Shown one piece after another: positions 15,091 to 24,138 of a stretch of 64,000 nt of DNA; the stretch's first letter is position 1, and each line of letters opens with the position of its first letter. This DNA comes from Pseudomonas solani (lineage in GTDB: Bacteria; Pseudomonadota; Gammaproteobacteria; Pseudomonadales; Pseudomonadaceae): assembly GCF_026072635.1 (NCBI RefSeq), contig NZ_AP023081.1, positions 1,386,501 through 1,450,500 of the forward strand, in the 5' to 3' direction. The translations under genes were made by a program, and so were the position numbers. A model generated the notes under the pieces. That model had not been told where the DNA came from. It saw nothing but the letters and a program-made list of their open reading frames with translations, and made no database searches.

Positions 15091-16277
15091 CCGAGCACCG
15101 ACGGCTGGCCCCGGGTCAGCCGCCAGGTGACCAGCGACGCACACACGGCACCGACGCCGCACAGGCAGATCACCATCGCCATCGGCATCGCCGATCCATC
15201 GTGCAACACCCCCACCAGCGCGGCGGCACCCGCCGCCACGCTGAACTGCAGGCTGCCCATCAGCGCCGAGGCGCTGCCGGCATGGCGGCCCTGGCCGGCC
15301 ATGGCGCTGGCCGAGGCGTTGGGGATGATGATGCCGAGGCTGGCGATGCAGCCGAACAGCGGCACCAGCAATGGCCACAGCGCCTCGGTATGCGCGTGGG
15401 CCACCGCCAGCAGCGCCAGCGCGCACGCCAGGTAGAACCACACCACCCGCCGCATCCAGTAGGCCGGCCCGCCGAAGCGCATCAGCCAGGCGTTGACCTG
15501 GGCCACCAGGATGAAGCCCAGGGCGTTGCCGCCGAACAGCCAGCCGTAGTGCTCCGCCGGCACGCCGTAGAGCTCGATGAAGACGAAGGGCGAGCCGGCG
15601 ATGTAGGCGAACATGCCGGCCATGGACAGGCCGCCGGTCATGGCGTAGCCGATGAACACCCCATCCCCCAGCAGGCGCTTGTACTGGCCCAGGGCGCCGC
15701 GCAACGGCGGGCGCTCGTCGCCGCTGGTGAGGGTTTCCGGCAGCCAGAGGTAGACGCCGGTCAGCACCAGGGCGCTGAACAGGGTCAGCCCGAAGAAGAT
15801 CGACGGCCAGCCGAACAGGTCCAGCAGCAGGCCGCCGCCCAGGGGCGCGAGGATCGGCGCCAGGCCCATCACCAGCATCAGTTGCGAGAACACCTTGGCC
15901 GAGGTGATGGGGTCGCAGAGATCGCGCACCACCGCCCGTGACACCACCATCCCCGCGCAACCACCCAGGGCCTGGACGAAGCGCGCGCCGATCAGCCATT
16001 CCAGGCTCGGTGCCAGGGCGCAGGCCACCGAGGCCAGGGTGAACAGGCTCACCCCCACCAGCAGCGGGATACGCCGGCCGAAGCGGTCGGCGATGGGGCC
16101 GTAGAGCAACTGCCCGATGGCCAGGCCGATGAAATAGGACGCCAGGCTCAGCTGCACGTGCTCCACGTCGGTGGAGAAGGCCTGGGCCAGCGCCGGGAAG
16201 CTCGGCAGGTAGAAGTCGATGGCCATCGGGCCGAAGGCACTGAGCGACCCGAGGATCAGCAGGATGCGGAAATTCAT
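15087..16277 (-). CDS. Bcr/CflA-family MFS drug transporter
   Basis: This 396-residue, 12-helix proton-coupled exporter belongs to the DHA1 Bcr/CflA group. The opening 'FGPMAIDFYLPSFPALAQ' is the family hallmark. 'GQLLYGPIADRFGRR' is motif A between helices 2 and 3. Members export drugs such as bicyclomycin, sulfonamides and sometimes cysteine. The start ATG 16277 has AGGTG before it. It lies downstream of the RND operon on the same strand, separated by a terminator-like hairpin, so it probably has its own promoter. Confidence 0.92.
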   Translation of the reverse strand: MNFRILLILGSLSAFGPMAIDFYLPSFPALAQAFSTDVEHVQLSLASYFIGLAIGQLLYGPIADRFGRRIPLLVGVSLFTLASVACALAPSLEWLIGARFVQALGGCAGMVVSRAVVRDLCDPITSAKVFSQLMLVMGLAPILAPLGGGLLLDLFGWPSIFFGLTLFSALVLTGVYLWLPETLTSGDERPPLRGALGQYKRLLGDGVFIGYAMTGGLSMAGMFAYIAGSPFVFIELYGVPAEHYGWLFGGNALGFILVAQVNAWLMRFGGPAYWMRRVVWFYLACALALLAVAHAHTEALWPLLVPLFGCIASLGIIIPNASASAMAGQGRHAGSASALMGSLQFSVAAGAAALVGVLHDGSAMPMAMVICLCGVGAVCASLVTWRLTRGQPSVLG

Positions 16278-16294
16278 GGTTCACCTGAAAACAG

Positions 16295-16317
16295 GGCGCC
16301 GCCCCGAGGGCGGCGCC
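16295..16317 (-). terminator. Terminator-like hairpin after the RND operon
   Basis: GGCGCCGCC pairs with GGCGGCGCC across a tight loop; on the minus strand it is followed by CTGTTTTC. It lies 60 bases after the RND stop and upstream of the Bcr/CflA start. Confidence 0.55.
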
Positions 16318-16376
16318 GTGGACTGCAAAAGACCGTGGAGCGATCGCGTGGTTCGATGTTCAGCGAGGCGGGCGCG

Positions 16377-19300
16377 TCACTCGGCCGCCGGTGCCTTCTT
16401 CTTGCGACCCAGCTTGTCGGCGGCGGATTCCACCAGCAGATAGAACATCGGGATGAGGAAGGTTGCCAGCAACGTGGCGGCAAGCATACCGCCAATCACC
16501 CCGGTACCGATCGAATGTCGGCTCGCCGAGCCCGCGCCGGTGCTGATGGCCAGGGGCACGCAGCCAAGGATGAAGGCCAGCGAGGTCATGACGATGGGGC
16601 GGAAGCGCAGCTTGGCCGCCTCCAGCGAGGACTCGAAGATGCCCTTGCCCTCCTCGCGGCAGAGCACGGCGAACTCGATGATGAGGATGGCGTTCTTCGC
16701 CGCCAGGCCGATCAGCGTGACCAGCCCCACCTGGAAGTACACGTCGTTGGACAGCCCGCGCAGCCACACCGCGAGGATGGCGCCGAACACCGCGAAGGGT
16801 ACGGCGGTGACCACGGCGATGGGCAGGGTCCAGCGCTCGTACTGGGCGGCGAGGATGAGGAACACCAGCACCAGGCCGAAGATGAAGGCCTTGCTGCCCG
16901 AGCCCTGGGTGGCCAGTTCCTGGTAGGCCGAGCCGATCCAGCCGATGCTGTAGTCCTCGCCCAGCACCTCGTCCGCCACCTCCTGCATGGCCGCCAGGGC
17001 CTGGCCGGAGCTGTAGCCCGGCGCCGGGCCGCCGAGGATCTTCGCCGCCGGGTAGACGTTGAAGCGCGCGTAGGAGTCCGGCCCGAGGATGCGCTGCACC
17101 CGCACCAGGGACGACAGCGGCACCAGGTCGCCGGAAGCCGAGCGCACGTAGACCTGGCTGAGGTCCTCGGGCTTGCGGCGGAACTCGGACTCCGCCTGCA
17201 GGCTGACCTGCCAGGTGCGCCCATAGAGGGTGAAGTCGTTGACGTAGTAGCTGCCGAAGGTGGATTGCATGGCGGTGAACACATCGTTCACCGCCACCCC
17301 CAGGGCGCGGGCCTTGGTGCGGTCGAGGTCGACGTAGTACTGCGGCACGTTGGCGTTGAAGGTGGTGTTGACCCCCACCAGTTCCGGGCGCTTGGAGATG
17401 GCGCCGATGAACTTGGTGACCGTCTCCTCCAGCTGCGCGACGCTGCCGCCGGAGCGGTCCTGGATGTACGCCTCGAAGCCGCCGGTGGTGCTCATGCCGG
17501 TGATCGGCGGCGGGTTGAAGGTCATCACCACGCCGTCTTTCTGCCCGGCGCCCATGGCCATGAAGGCCGGTGGCAGGTTGCGCGCATCCAGCTCGTCGGT
17601 GGTGCGCTCCTTCCAGTCCTTCAATGGCACGAAGGACACCCCGGCGTTGCTGCGGGTGCCGAAGGTGAGCACGTCGAAGCCGGCGAAGGTGACCACGTCC
17701 TGCACCGCCGGGTGCTTCATCAACTGCTGGGTCACCGCGCTGGTGACCTCCTCGGTGCGGGTCAGGGAGGCGGCCGGCGGCAGGAAGTAGGCGTTGATCA
17801 CGTAACCCTGGTCTTCATCCGGCACCAGCGAGCCGGGCACCCGGCCGAACAGCATGACCATCAGCGCGATCATCCCGCCGAACAGCAGCAGGCCGATGAC
17901 GCTGCGCTTGAGGAAGAAGCGCACGCCGGCGGTGTAGCCGTCGGTGGCGCGATCGAAGAAGCGGTTGAACCAGCGGAACGGCGCCGCCGGCTCCTCGTGG
18001 GTGGGCTTGAGCAGCAGGGCGCAGAGCGCCGGCGACAGGGTCAGCGCGACGATGCCGGAGATCACCACCGACACCGCGATGGTGATCGCGAACTGCTTGT
18101 ACATCTGCCCCGCCAGGCCGCCGAGGAAACCCACCGGGATGAACACCGCGCAGAGCACCAGGACGATGGCGACGATGGGACCGGTGACTTCCTCCATGGC
18201 CTTGATCGAGGCCTCGCGCGGGCCGAGCTTCTCGGTGCGCATCACCCGCTCGACGTTCTCCAGCACCACGATGGCATCGTCCACCACGATGCCGATGGCC
18301 AGCACCATGCCGAACAGGGTCAGCAGGTTGATCGAGAACCCGAGCATGTACATGCCGGCGAAGGTGCCGATCAGCGACACCGGGATGGCCAGCACCGGGA
18401 TCAGCGTGGCGCGCCAGTTCTGCAGGAAGATGAAGACCACCAGCATCACCAGCACCAGGGCCTCGACGAAGGTGTGGATAACCTCCTCGATGGAGACCTT
18501 GACGAACTTGGTGGTGTCGTAGGGGATCTTGTAGGCGATGCCGTCGGGGAAGCGCTTCTCCAGGCGCTTCATGGTGTTCTCCACCGCCTCGGCGGTGTCC
18601 AGGGCGTTGGCACCGGGTTGCAGGTAGATGCCGAAGGCGGCGTTCTGCTGGCCATTCAGCGAGGTCATCAGCGAATAGTCCTGGGCGCCCAGTTCGACCC
18701 GCGCCACGTCCTTGAGCAGCAGGCTGGCGCCGGTGGAGTCGGTGCGCAGGATGACGCTCTCGAACTCCTTGGGTTCGGTGAAACGGCCCTTGGTGGTGAC
18801 GGTGTAGGTGAAGTCCTGGGGCTGGTTCAGGGGCTGCTTGCCGAAGCTGCCGGCGGCGAACTGGGAGTTCTGTTCCTGGATGGCCTTGACCACGTCGCTG
18901 GGAGTCAGGTCGTACTGCGCCAGCTTGTCCGGCCGCAGCCAGATGCGCATGGAGTAGTCCTTGGAACCGAACTGGCTGGCGTCACCGACGCCGGGGATGC
19001 GCTTGAGCTCGTCGATCACGTTGATCAGCGCGTAGTTGCTGATGTAGATCGGGTCGCGGGAGTCATCCGGGGAGAACAGCGTGACCACCTGGAGGATGTC
19101 GGAGGATTTCTTCTCCACCTTCACCCCTTGCCGGCGCACCTCCTCGGGCAGTTTGGCCAGGGCGGCCTGGACCTTGTTGTTGACGTCGATGGTGGCCTGG
19201 TCCGGGTCGGTGCCCACCTGGAAGTACACGGTCAGGCTCATGGCGCCGTTGCTGTCGGAGTTGGACAGCTGGTAGATCATGCCCTGCACGCCGTTGATCT

Positions 19301-19505
19301 CCTGCTCCAGCGGCGCCGCCACGGTTTCGGCGATGACCTGGGAGCTGGCGCCCGGGTAGCTGGCGGTGACCGAGACCTGCGGCGGCAGGATCTCCGGGTA
19401 CTGGGCGATGGGCAGCGCGCGCATGGCCGCGAGGCCGCCGAGGATGATGACGATGGAGATGACCGCGGCGAACACCGGGCGGTCGATGAAGAAGCGTGAG
19501 ATCAC
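16377..19505 (-). CDS. RND (HAE1) multidrug efflux pump, inner-membrane transporter
   Basis: This 1042-residue AcrB/MexB-superfamily pump exports hydrophobic or amphiphilic compounds using the proton gradient. The opening 'FFIDRPVFAAVISIVIIL' is the HAE1 start. The proton-relay Asp pair is in 'GIVVDDAIVVLENVERVM' and the partner Lys in 'GLAAKNAILIIEFA'. Two large periplasmic loops are present. The length is standard. It is 12 bases after the adaptor gene and no outer-membrane channel is encoded beside it, so it must borrow one such as OprM. By eye it is not the canonical MexB, TtgB or MexF; the exact subfamily is unresolved. Confidence 0.95.
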   Translation of the reverse strand: MISRFFIDRPVFAAVISIVIILGGLAAMRALPIAQYPEILPPQVSVTASYPGASSQVIAETVAAPLEQEINGVQGMIYQLSNSDSNGAMSLTVYFQVGTDPDQATIDVNNKVQAALAKLPEEVRRQGVKVEKKSSDILQVVTLFSPDDSRDPIYISNYALINVIDELKRIPGVGDASQFGSKDYSMRIWLRPDKLAQYDLTPSDVVKAIQEQNSQFAAGSFGKQPLNQPQDFTYTVTTKGRFTEPKEFESVILRTDSTGASLLLKDVARVELGAQDYSLMTSLNGQQNAAFGIYLQPGANALDTAEAVENTMKRLEKRFPDGIAYKIPYDTTKFVKVSIEEVIHTFVEALVLVMLVVFIFLQNWRATLIPVLAIPVSLIGTFAGMYMLGFSINLLTLFGMVLAIGIVVDDAIVVLENVERVMRTEKLGPREASIKAMEEVTGPIVAIVLVLCAVFIPVGFLGGLAGQMYKQFAITIAVSVVISGIVALTLSPALCALLLKPTHEEPAAPFRWFNRFFDRATDGYTAGVRFFLKRSVIGLLLFGGMIALMVMLFGRVPGSLVPDEDQGYVINAYFLPPAASLTRTEEVTSAVTQQLMKHPAVQDVVTFAGFDVLTFGTRSNAGVSFVPLKDWKERTTDELDARNLPPAFMAMGAGQKDGVVMTFNPPPITGMSTTGGFEAYIQDRSGGSVAQLEETVTKFIGAISKRPELVGVNTTFNANVPQYYVDLDRTKARALGVAVNDVFTAMQSTFGSYYVNDFTLYGRTWQVSLQAESEFRRKPEDLSQVYVRSASGDLVPLSSLVRVQRILGPDSYARFNVYPAAKILGGPAPGYSSGQALAAMQEVADEVLGEDYSIGWIGSAYQELATQGSGSKAFIFGLVLVFLILAAQYERWTLPIAVVTAVPFAVFGAILAVWLRGLSNDVYFQVGLVTLIGLAAKNAILIIEFAVLCREEGKGIFESSLEAAKLRFRPIVMTSLAFILGCVPLAISTGAGSASRHSIGTGVIGGMLAATLLATFLIPMFYLLVESAADKLGRKKKAPAAE

Positions 19506-19517
19506 GGCGGACGCTCC

Positions 19518-20696
19518 TCAGGATTGTTGCGGCTGGTCGGCGGGCTTGTCCTTCGCTTCGACGGCCTTGACCGGCGAATCGGGCCTGACCTTGGGCAGGC
19601 CCTCGACTATCACCCGGTCGCCTTCGGCGATGCCGGACTCGATGACCCAGCGCCCCTCGGAGGTGTCGCCGGTCTTGACCTCGCGCATGCGCGCCACGCC
19701 GTCCTTGTCCACCACGTAGACGAAGGTGCCGCGCGGCCCCTGGGCCAGGGCGCGCTCGGGCACGGTGATCGCCTTGGGCCGGCTCAGCCCCTTGACCAGC
19801 ACCCGCACGAACTGCCCGGGCAGCAGCTTCTGCTCGGGGTTGGGCACCACGGCGCGGGCACTGACGGTGCCGGTGCCGGTGTTGACGAAGCTGTCGGTGA
19901 AGTCGACGCGGCCTTCCAGCGGGTAGGTGGAGCCATCGCCGAACTTGAGCACGGCGGCCATCTTGCCGCCCTCGGGCAGGGTCAGCTTGCCGGTCTGCAC
20001 GTCCTCGCGGATGCGCTCGGCCTCGGTGTCCGGGTAGCCGAAGTTGACGTAGATGGGGTCGAGCTGGGTGAGTTGGGTGAGCAGGCTGGAATTGGGATCA
20101 CCGGCCACCACCAGGCTGCCCTCGGAGCGGGTCTCCTTGCTGGTCATGCCGGTGATGGGCGCCTTCACCGTGGTGTAGTCGAGGTCGATCTGCTTGGCCT
20201 GCACGTTGGCTTCGGCGGCCTGCACGTTGGCCTTGCTCTGTTCGTAGTTGGAGACGGCATTGTCCAGCTCGCTCTCGCTGGCGAAGCCCTTCTTCTGCAG
20301 TTCGCGGATGCGCTTGAGGTCGCGCTCGGTCTGGCGGTAGCGCGCCTGCTCCTGGGCCAGGGCGCCCTTGGCGCTGCCGAGGGCGGCCTGGTAGGTGCGC
20401 GGGTCGATGCGGAACAGCACCTGGCCGCGCTGCACCTTGCTGCCCTCCTGGTAGGTGCGCTCCTGGAGGATGCCGCTGACCTGGGCGCGCACTTCCACCT
20501 CGCGATAGCCGGCGGTGCGCCCGGCGTATTCCAGGGTCATCGGCAGGGGCGCGGTCTTCACCGTTTCAACCAGCACCTCGGGTGGCGGTGGTGCCGCCTT
20601 GGCCGGGGCATCCGCCGCTTCGGCGACCGTGCCCAGGGACATCAGGCCGAAAGCGAAGACGCGCAGCGAAAGGATGAAAGAGGGTGAAAGCGGCAT
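19518..20696 (-). CDS. RND efflux periplasmic adaptor (membrane fusion protein)
   Basis: This 392-residue AcrA/MexA-type adaptor links the inner-membrane pump to an outer-membrane channel. It has a cleavable signal peptide (about 1-28, ending AEA), a lipoyl half-domain 'VEVRAQVSGILQERTYQEG', a long coiled-coil hairpin (about 95-165) and beta-barrel regions. Unlike MexA it shows no lipobox cysteine, so it seems not lipidated. ATG 20696 is chosen because GGAG lies seven bases before; a start six codons earlier lacks this. It is the first gene of the operon, divergent from the TetR gene. Confidence 0.93.
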   Translation of the reverse strand: MPLSPSFILSLRVFAFGLMSLGTVAEAADAPAKAAPPPPEVLVETVKTAPLPMTLEYAGRTAGYREVEVRAQVSGILQERTYQEGSKVQRGQVLFRIDPRTYQAALGSAKGALAQEQARYRQTERDLKRIRELQKKGFASESELDNAVSNYEQSKANVQAAEANVQAKQIDLDYTTVKAPITGMTSKETRSEGSLVVAGDPNSSLLTQLTQLDPIYVNFGYPDTEAERIREDVQTGKLTLPEGGKMAAVLKFGDGSTYPLEGRVDFTDSFVNTGTGTVSARAVVPNPEQKLLPGQFVRVLVKGLSRPKAITVPERALAQGPRGTFVYVVDKDGVARMREVKTGDTSEGRWVIESGIAEGDRVIVEGLPKVRPDSPVKAVEAKDKPADQPQQS

Positions 20697-20758
20697 AGTG
20701 CGTCTCCATTCCATGACAGCGCCCGATTGGCAAAAACAGGAAACAGGTCAAGGCTGGA

Positions 20759-20778
20759 TACATACGTTCACGCTTGTA
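20759..20778. promoter_or_regulatory. Probable TetR/AcrR-type operator
   Basis: The 20-base imperfect palindrome TACATACG-TTCA-CGCTTGTA lies between the divergent adaptor and TetR genes. The left arm TACATAC resembles the start of the known AcrR operator of E. coli. Position and symmetry suggest it represses the pump operon and autoregulates the repressor. Confidence 0.5.
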
Positions 20779-20853
20779 AAAGCAGTATCCGACTGCAAAA
20801 TCGGTAAACTCTGGCCCCCGAACAGAAGCCTAGACAGTATTCGTCCAACTGCT

Positions 20854-21483
20854 ATGCGCAGAACCAAAGAAGAAGCGGAGAAAACCCGCAGCGATATCCT
20901 GGCTGCCGCCGAGGTGCTCTTCCTCGAGAACGGTGTCGCCCACACGTCCCTCGAGCAGATCGCCCGGGCGGCGGGCGTCACCCGTGGCGCCGTTTACTGG
21001 CACTTCCAGAACAAGGCCCACCTGTTCCACGAGATGCTCAACCAGGTGCGCCTGCCCCCGGAGCAGATGGCCCAGCGCCTGCACGGCGCCGAAGGCCGCG
21101 ACCTGCTGCAGTCGCTGCTGGAGCTGTGCGTGGAGGCCATCACCAGCCTGGCCCTGGACGAGCAGCGCCATCGCATCTTCAACATCCTCCTGCACCGCTG
21201 CGAGTTCACCGAGGAACTGCGCGAGGCGGAGGATCGCCACAACGCCTTCGTCAATCAGTTCATCGACCTGTGCGAGGAGCTCTTCGCCCGCCCCGGCTGC
21301 GTCGAGCGGCTGATGGACGGCCTCACCCCGCGCCTGGCCTCGCGCGCGTTGCACGCGCAGGTGATCGGGCTGTTCACCGACTGGACGCGCGACCCCGAGC
21401 TGTTCGATCCACAGCGCGAGGCCGGCATCCTGGTCGGCACCCTGTTCCGCGGCATGTTCCGCGACTGGGACCAGGGCGCCTGA
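20854..21483 (+). CDS. TetR/AcrR-family repressor of the RND operon
   Basis: This 209-residue TetR protein has 'KTRSDILAAAEVLFLENGVA' followed by 'TSLEQIARAAGVTRGAVYWHF', a textbook AcrR/TtgR-type DNA-binding domain. A ligand-binding helical domain with 'LFTDWTRDPELFD' near the end is typical of AcrR/MexZ/TtgR relatives. ATG 20854 begins at the family's usual start; a longer frame upstream runs antisense through the adaptor gene and is not credible. It is predicted to repress the divergent pump and be released by pump substrates. Confidence 0.93.
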   Translation: MRRTKEEAEKTRSDILAAAEVLFLENGVAHTSLEQIARAAGVTRGAVYWHFQNKAHLFHEMLNQVRLPPEQMAQRLHGAEGRDLLQSLLELCVEAITSLALDEQRHRIFNILLHRCEFTEELREAEDRHNAFVNQFIDLCEELFARPGCVERLMDGLTPRLASRALHAQVIGLFTDWTRDPELFDPQREAGILVGTLFRGMFRDWDQGA

Positions 21484-21490
21484 GGACGGG

Positions 21491-21688
21491 TCAGGCCGCC
21501 GCGGCCTGGTAGCCCTCCTCGCGGATCGCCGCCAGGACCTCGTCCAGGGACAGCCGGCTGGCCACCCGCACCTCGCCGGCACCCAGGTCCACCTGGACTT
21601 CCGCCGCCGGGTCGCGGGCCTGCAGCGACTGGGTGATGGCGCGGACGCAGTGGCCGCAGGACATGCCGCTTACCTTGAGAATCTGCAT
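21491..21688 (-). CDS. copZ: Copper chaperone CopZ-like (HMA domain)
   Basis: This 65-residue heavy-metal-associated protein has the Cu(I)-binding motif GMSCGHC (C11, C14) followed by the beta-alpha-beta fold. It ends in 'LAAIREEGYQ', normal for Atx1/CopZ chaperones. It delivers Cu(I) to CopA or buffers it. The start ATG 21688 has AGGAG at good spacing. The copper ATPase and CueR are about 2.5 kb away on the other strand, beyond an IS-interrupted repeat; in many pseudomonads these genes lie close together. Confidence 0.88.
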   Translation of the reverse strand: MQILKVSGMSCGHCVRAITQSLQARDPAAEVQVDLGAGEVRVASRLSLDEVLAAIREEGYQAAAA

Positions 21689-21801
21689 GGTTCAACTCCT
21701 GAGTTGATGGGTCTGGAATCAGTCTCGGGCTTGCCACGGTGGCAAAGTCAAGCGCGCCGCGATCCCCTACACTCAAGCCATGCCGTTCCGGAGTCGCCGC
21801 C

Positions 21802-22173
21802 ATGTCCCCCAGCCGTTTCTGCCTGCTCGCCCTGCTCACCCTCGCCGGCCCCGCCAGCGCGCAATCCCCCATCGACTACAGCGTGCTGATCGTCACCCGC
21901 GAACGGGTCGAGCTGCCCACCAGCTGCGACGTCGGCCTGTACCTGCAGGACCAGCTCGCCGCACGCCTGGTGCAGGGCGAGAGCATTGCCGTCAACCTGC
22001 AACCGGGCCCGGTTTCCATCCGCCTCGGCCTGCTCGGCCCCGGCCGCTGCAAGCCCGGCATCGAGCAGCAGCGCCAGCAGTCCATCAGCCTGGAGGCCGG
22101 CGAGGTGCGCAAATACCGCCTGGCGATGAACACCTCCGGCCTGTACCTGACGCCGGCGCTGTCCAATCCCTGA
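21802..22173 (+). CDS. Exported protein of unknown function
   Basis: This 123-residue protein has a clear Sec signal peptide (about 1-20, ending PASA). The mature part has two cysteines ('PTSCDVGLYLQDQLAARL' and 'GPGRCKPG') that could form a disulfide, and an 'LVQGESIAVNLQPGPVSIRL' strand pattern suggesting a small beta-rich domain. The start ATG 21802 has GGAG before it. Nothing links it to copper apart from its position next to copZ. Confidence 0.7.
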   Translation: MSPSRFCLLALLTLAGPASAQSPIDYSVLIVTRERVELPTSCDVGLYLQDQLAARLVQGESIAVNLQPGPVSIRLGLLGPGRCKPGIEQQRQQSISLEAGEVRKYRLAMNTSGLYLTPALSNP

Positions 22174-22184
22174 ACCAGGCCCCG

Positions 22185-22208
22185 GTCCCGGGCTGAAGCC
22201 CGGGCTAC
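22185..22208. repeat. REP-like hairpin (CCCGGGCT type)
   Basis: GTCCCGGGCT GAA GCCCGGGCTAC is a near-perfect hairpin 12 bases after a stop codon. The same element in the opposite orientation is at 48003-48026 and 52140-52163. Confidence 0.7.
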
Positions 22209-22405
22209 CTGATGCGGCGGTGCCGGGCCATTGCGGGTGAATCCGCTTCCACCAAAAAGCCTGTGCTCATGGGGAGATCGCCGGGCGAATGAATTGGCTC
22301 TGTCTGCGTTAAGTGTTGCTAGAGGATTTGAGTCCAGCTGATTGCCGAGTTCTGGTGATGTTTCTGGTTTCGCCCACCCGGGCGAGTCTCTTTTGGCAGT
22401 CGCCC

Positions 22406-23669
22406 TGTATAGACCGGAGACATGGTGGACACATGTGCGGGGACATGGTTGACACATTATGGTCCGTAGTCAGGGTTGTTCAGGTCGATAGTTCGTAGAA
22501 ATTGATGGCAGAAGTACACGTCGTACAACACCTCGCTTTCAGGCCTGGGACGTATAGCGATCAGGTGCCCAGCAAGCCCCTTGGCGATGCGGAAGTAGTG
22601 TTTTCTAAAGCGGAATCGGCTGTGATAAACCTTTGTCACTTCGTCATCCAGGGCATATTCGAAGTCCTCCAGTTTTTCTGGAAATGGCCAGGGGCTTGTG
22701 CGGTATCGCTCCATGGGAACCTGATAGCCCAGCGCTTCGTGGGGCCGTTGAAGGTTGTAGATCTCCCTCCATTGATCGAAAGCAGCCTGGGCTTCGATCA
22801 AGTCGTGAAAGTGCTTTCCCTTGAGTACTTCAGCTTTGAGCGCGCGATGAAAGCGCTCGTTTTTGCCATTGGTTTGTGGATGGTAAGGCCGGCTGAAGCT
22901 CAGGCGAATGCCCAGCCGGACCAGCCAAACACCCAGCTCGGATAGTTCACCCGGATTACGTGGCGAGCCCCAAGGGGAGCCGTTATCGGTGTTGATTCGG
23001 GCAGGCAAACCATAGCGGCGGAAGACTTCGCTCAGCTTTTCCTGAACCGTTTCCTTGCGCTCATTGGCGCAGGCCTGGATCGCCAGGTTGAAGCGGGAAT
23101 GGTCATCCACAACCGTCAACGGATGACACTGGCCTTGCTGGGTCGGAAAGTAGCCCTTGAAATCCATCTGCCAGAGGTCATTGGGGGCCTCGTGCTCGAA
23201 GCGCTGCCAGGGCTTCTTGGCTTCCTTTTCAGGCGGCAGGATCAGCAGATGGCGGTGCAGGACGTTAGTCACAGTGCTGGGGGCAATACCGCAGTTAAGG
23301 ACATGGCTGATCTTGCGTCCGCCCCACGCAGGATGCGCCTGACGCAACGCAACCACCTCCGTTTCCAGCGCGGGAGGGGTCCGCTTGGGGCTATTGAGCG
23401 GCCGGCGGGATTTCTCGTGCAGGCCATCTCTCCCGCTCTGTTCGTATCGCTTAAGCCACTTGTAAGCCGTTTGCGGGCTGATACCGAAGCGTCGGCACAG
23501 TTCTCGCCTGTTGCTGTCAGGCTGTAAGGCCAACGCAATGAATTCCTCTTTCAAGCTCATGGCGTCTCTCGTGTTCCAAGGCATGGTATGGATCCCCGGC
23601 AAGGCAGCTCGCCGGAAAGTGTCAACCATGTCTCCGTACACCTGTCAGCTATGTCCTCGGTCTATACAC
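22406..23669 (-). mobile_element. IS481-type insertion sequence
   Basis: This element of about 1264 bases has matched ends TGTATAGACCGGAGACATGG (left) and, on the other strand, TGTATAGACCGAGGACATAG (right). It is flanked by the 9-base direct repeat CAGTCGCCC (22397-22405 and 23670-23678) and carries one transposase gene. It interrupts a 490-base repeat, and the undisturbed copy at 14070 shows the empty site. Confidence 0.88.
22457..23584 (-). CDS. IS481-family transposase
   Basis: This 375-residue DDE transposase has an N-terminal helix-turn-helix ('RRELCRRFGISPQTAYKWLK'), an HTH_29-like linker and an integrase core. The catalytic residues are seen in 'LWQMDFKGYF', 'INTDNGSPWGS' and 'TNGKNERFHRALK' (D, D, E). 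The frame is complete and fills the IS. ATG 23584 begins MPWNTRDAM, typical of the family; ATG 23560 is an alternative. The intact coding region and intact ends suggest the element may still be active. Confidence 0.92.
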   Translation of the reverse strand: MPWNTRDAMSLKEEFIALALQPDSNRRELCRRFGISPQTAYKWLKRYEQSGRDGLHEKSRRPLNSPKRTPPALETEVVALRQAHPAWGGRKISHVLNCGIAPSTVTNVLHRHLLILPPEKEAKKPWQRFEHEAPNDLWQMDFKGYFPTQQGQCHPLTVVDDHSRFNLAIQACANERKETVQEKLSEVFRRYGLPARINTDNGSPWGSPRNPGELSELGVWLVRLGIRLSFSRPYHPQTNGKNERFHRALKAEVLKGKHFHDLIEAQAAFDQWREIYNLQRPHEALGYQVPMERYRTSPWPFPEKLEDFEYALDDEVTKVYHSRFRFRKHYFRIAKGLAGHLIAIRPRPESEVLYDVYFCHQFLRTIDLNNPDYGP

Positions 23670-24082
23670 CAGTCGCCCCAAAAGAAACCAAAAGGGCTTG
23701 CCCCATCATCCGGCCCCGGCTTCGCCGGGGTTCCCTCACTCCATCGCCGCTCTGGGGGCCGGTGCGATGGGCCATCCATGGCCTGGCGCGCCTCTAGCGG
23801 CATCCATGCCGCTCGTCCCCCGGCGCAACGACTGCGTTTGGCCTCCTGGAGGGGCGTTGGCGGCTGCTCCAACTTTCTTCGTCCAGCGCATCGCTACGTG
23901 GTGCGCACGGGCTTTCGTAGGATGGTGTAGAGCGAAGCGAAACCCATGCGGTGGAGGTGGCAGAAATACCCCGGCGCCCGGAAAGCACCGTGCTTGAGCG
24001 CCTGCATTAAAACCACAACAGCTAACGCAGACAGAGCCAATGAATTCGCCCCTACAGAGGGAGCGCTGCGACAACTCGCCGC

Positions 24083-24113
24083 TTGACCTTGCCCTCGTGT
24101 CAAGGTCGATCCT
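24083..24113 (+). promoter_or_regulatory. CueR-type operator/promoter of copA
   Basis: -35 TTGACC (24083-24088) and a -10-like GATCCT (24108-24113) are separated by 19 bases, the long spacer of MerR-family promoters. In the spacer GACCTTG and CAAGGTC form a perfect dyad around nine bases. CueR bound with Cu(I) would twist this promoter to activate copA. Confidence 0.75.
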
Positions 24114-24138
24114 GTGGGCAACCAAGGAGGAATTGCCC

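Larger units (their letters stand above)
22286..24049. repeat. Inverted-repeat-bounded element, copy 2, split by an IS
   Basis: The left part (22286-22405) matches 14070-14193 and the right part (23679-24049) matches 14194-14557. The ends read ATTGGCTCTGTCTGCGTTA on both sides, in opposite orientation. Removing the IS and one 9-base duplication restores a unit of about 490 bases equal in length to copy 1. Confidence 0.75.

Noticed and set aside
16158..19499. 1113-codon open frame opposite the RND pump gene
   Set aside because: A shadow of high-GC codon use; the product is His/Gly/Gln-rich with no family features while the other strand is a textbook pump.
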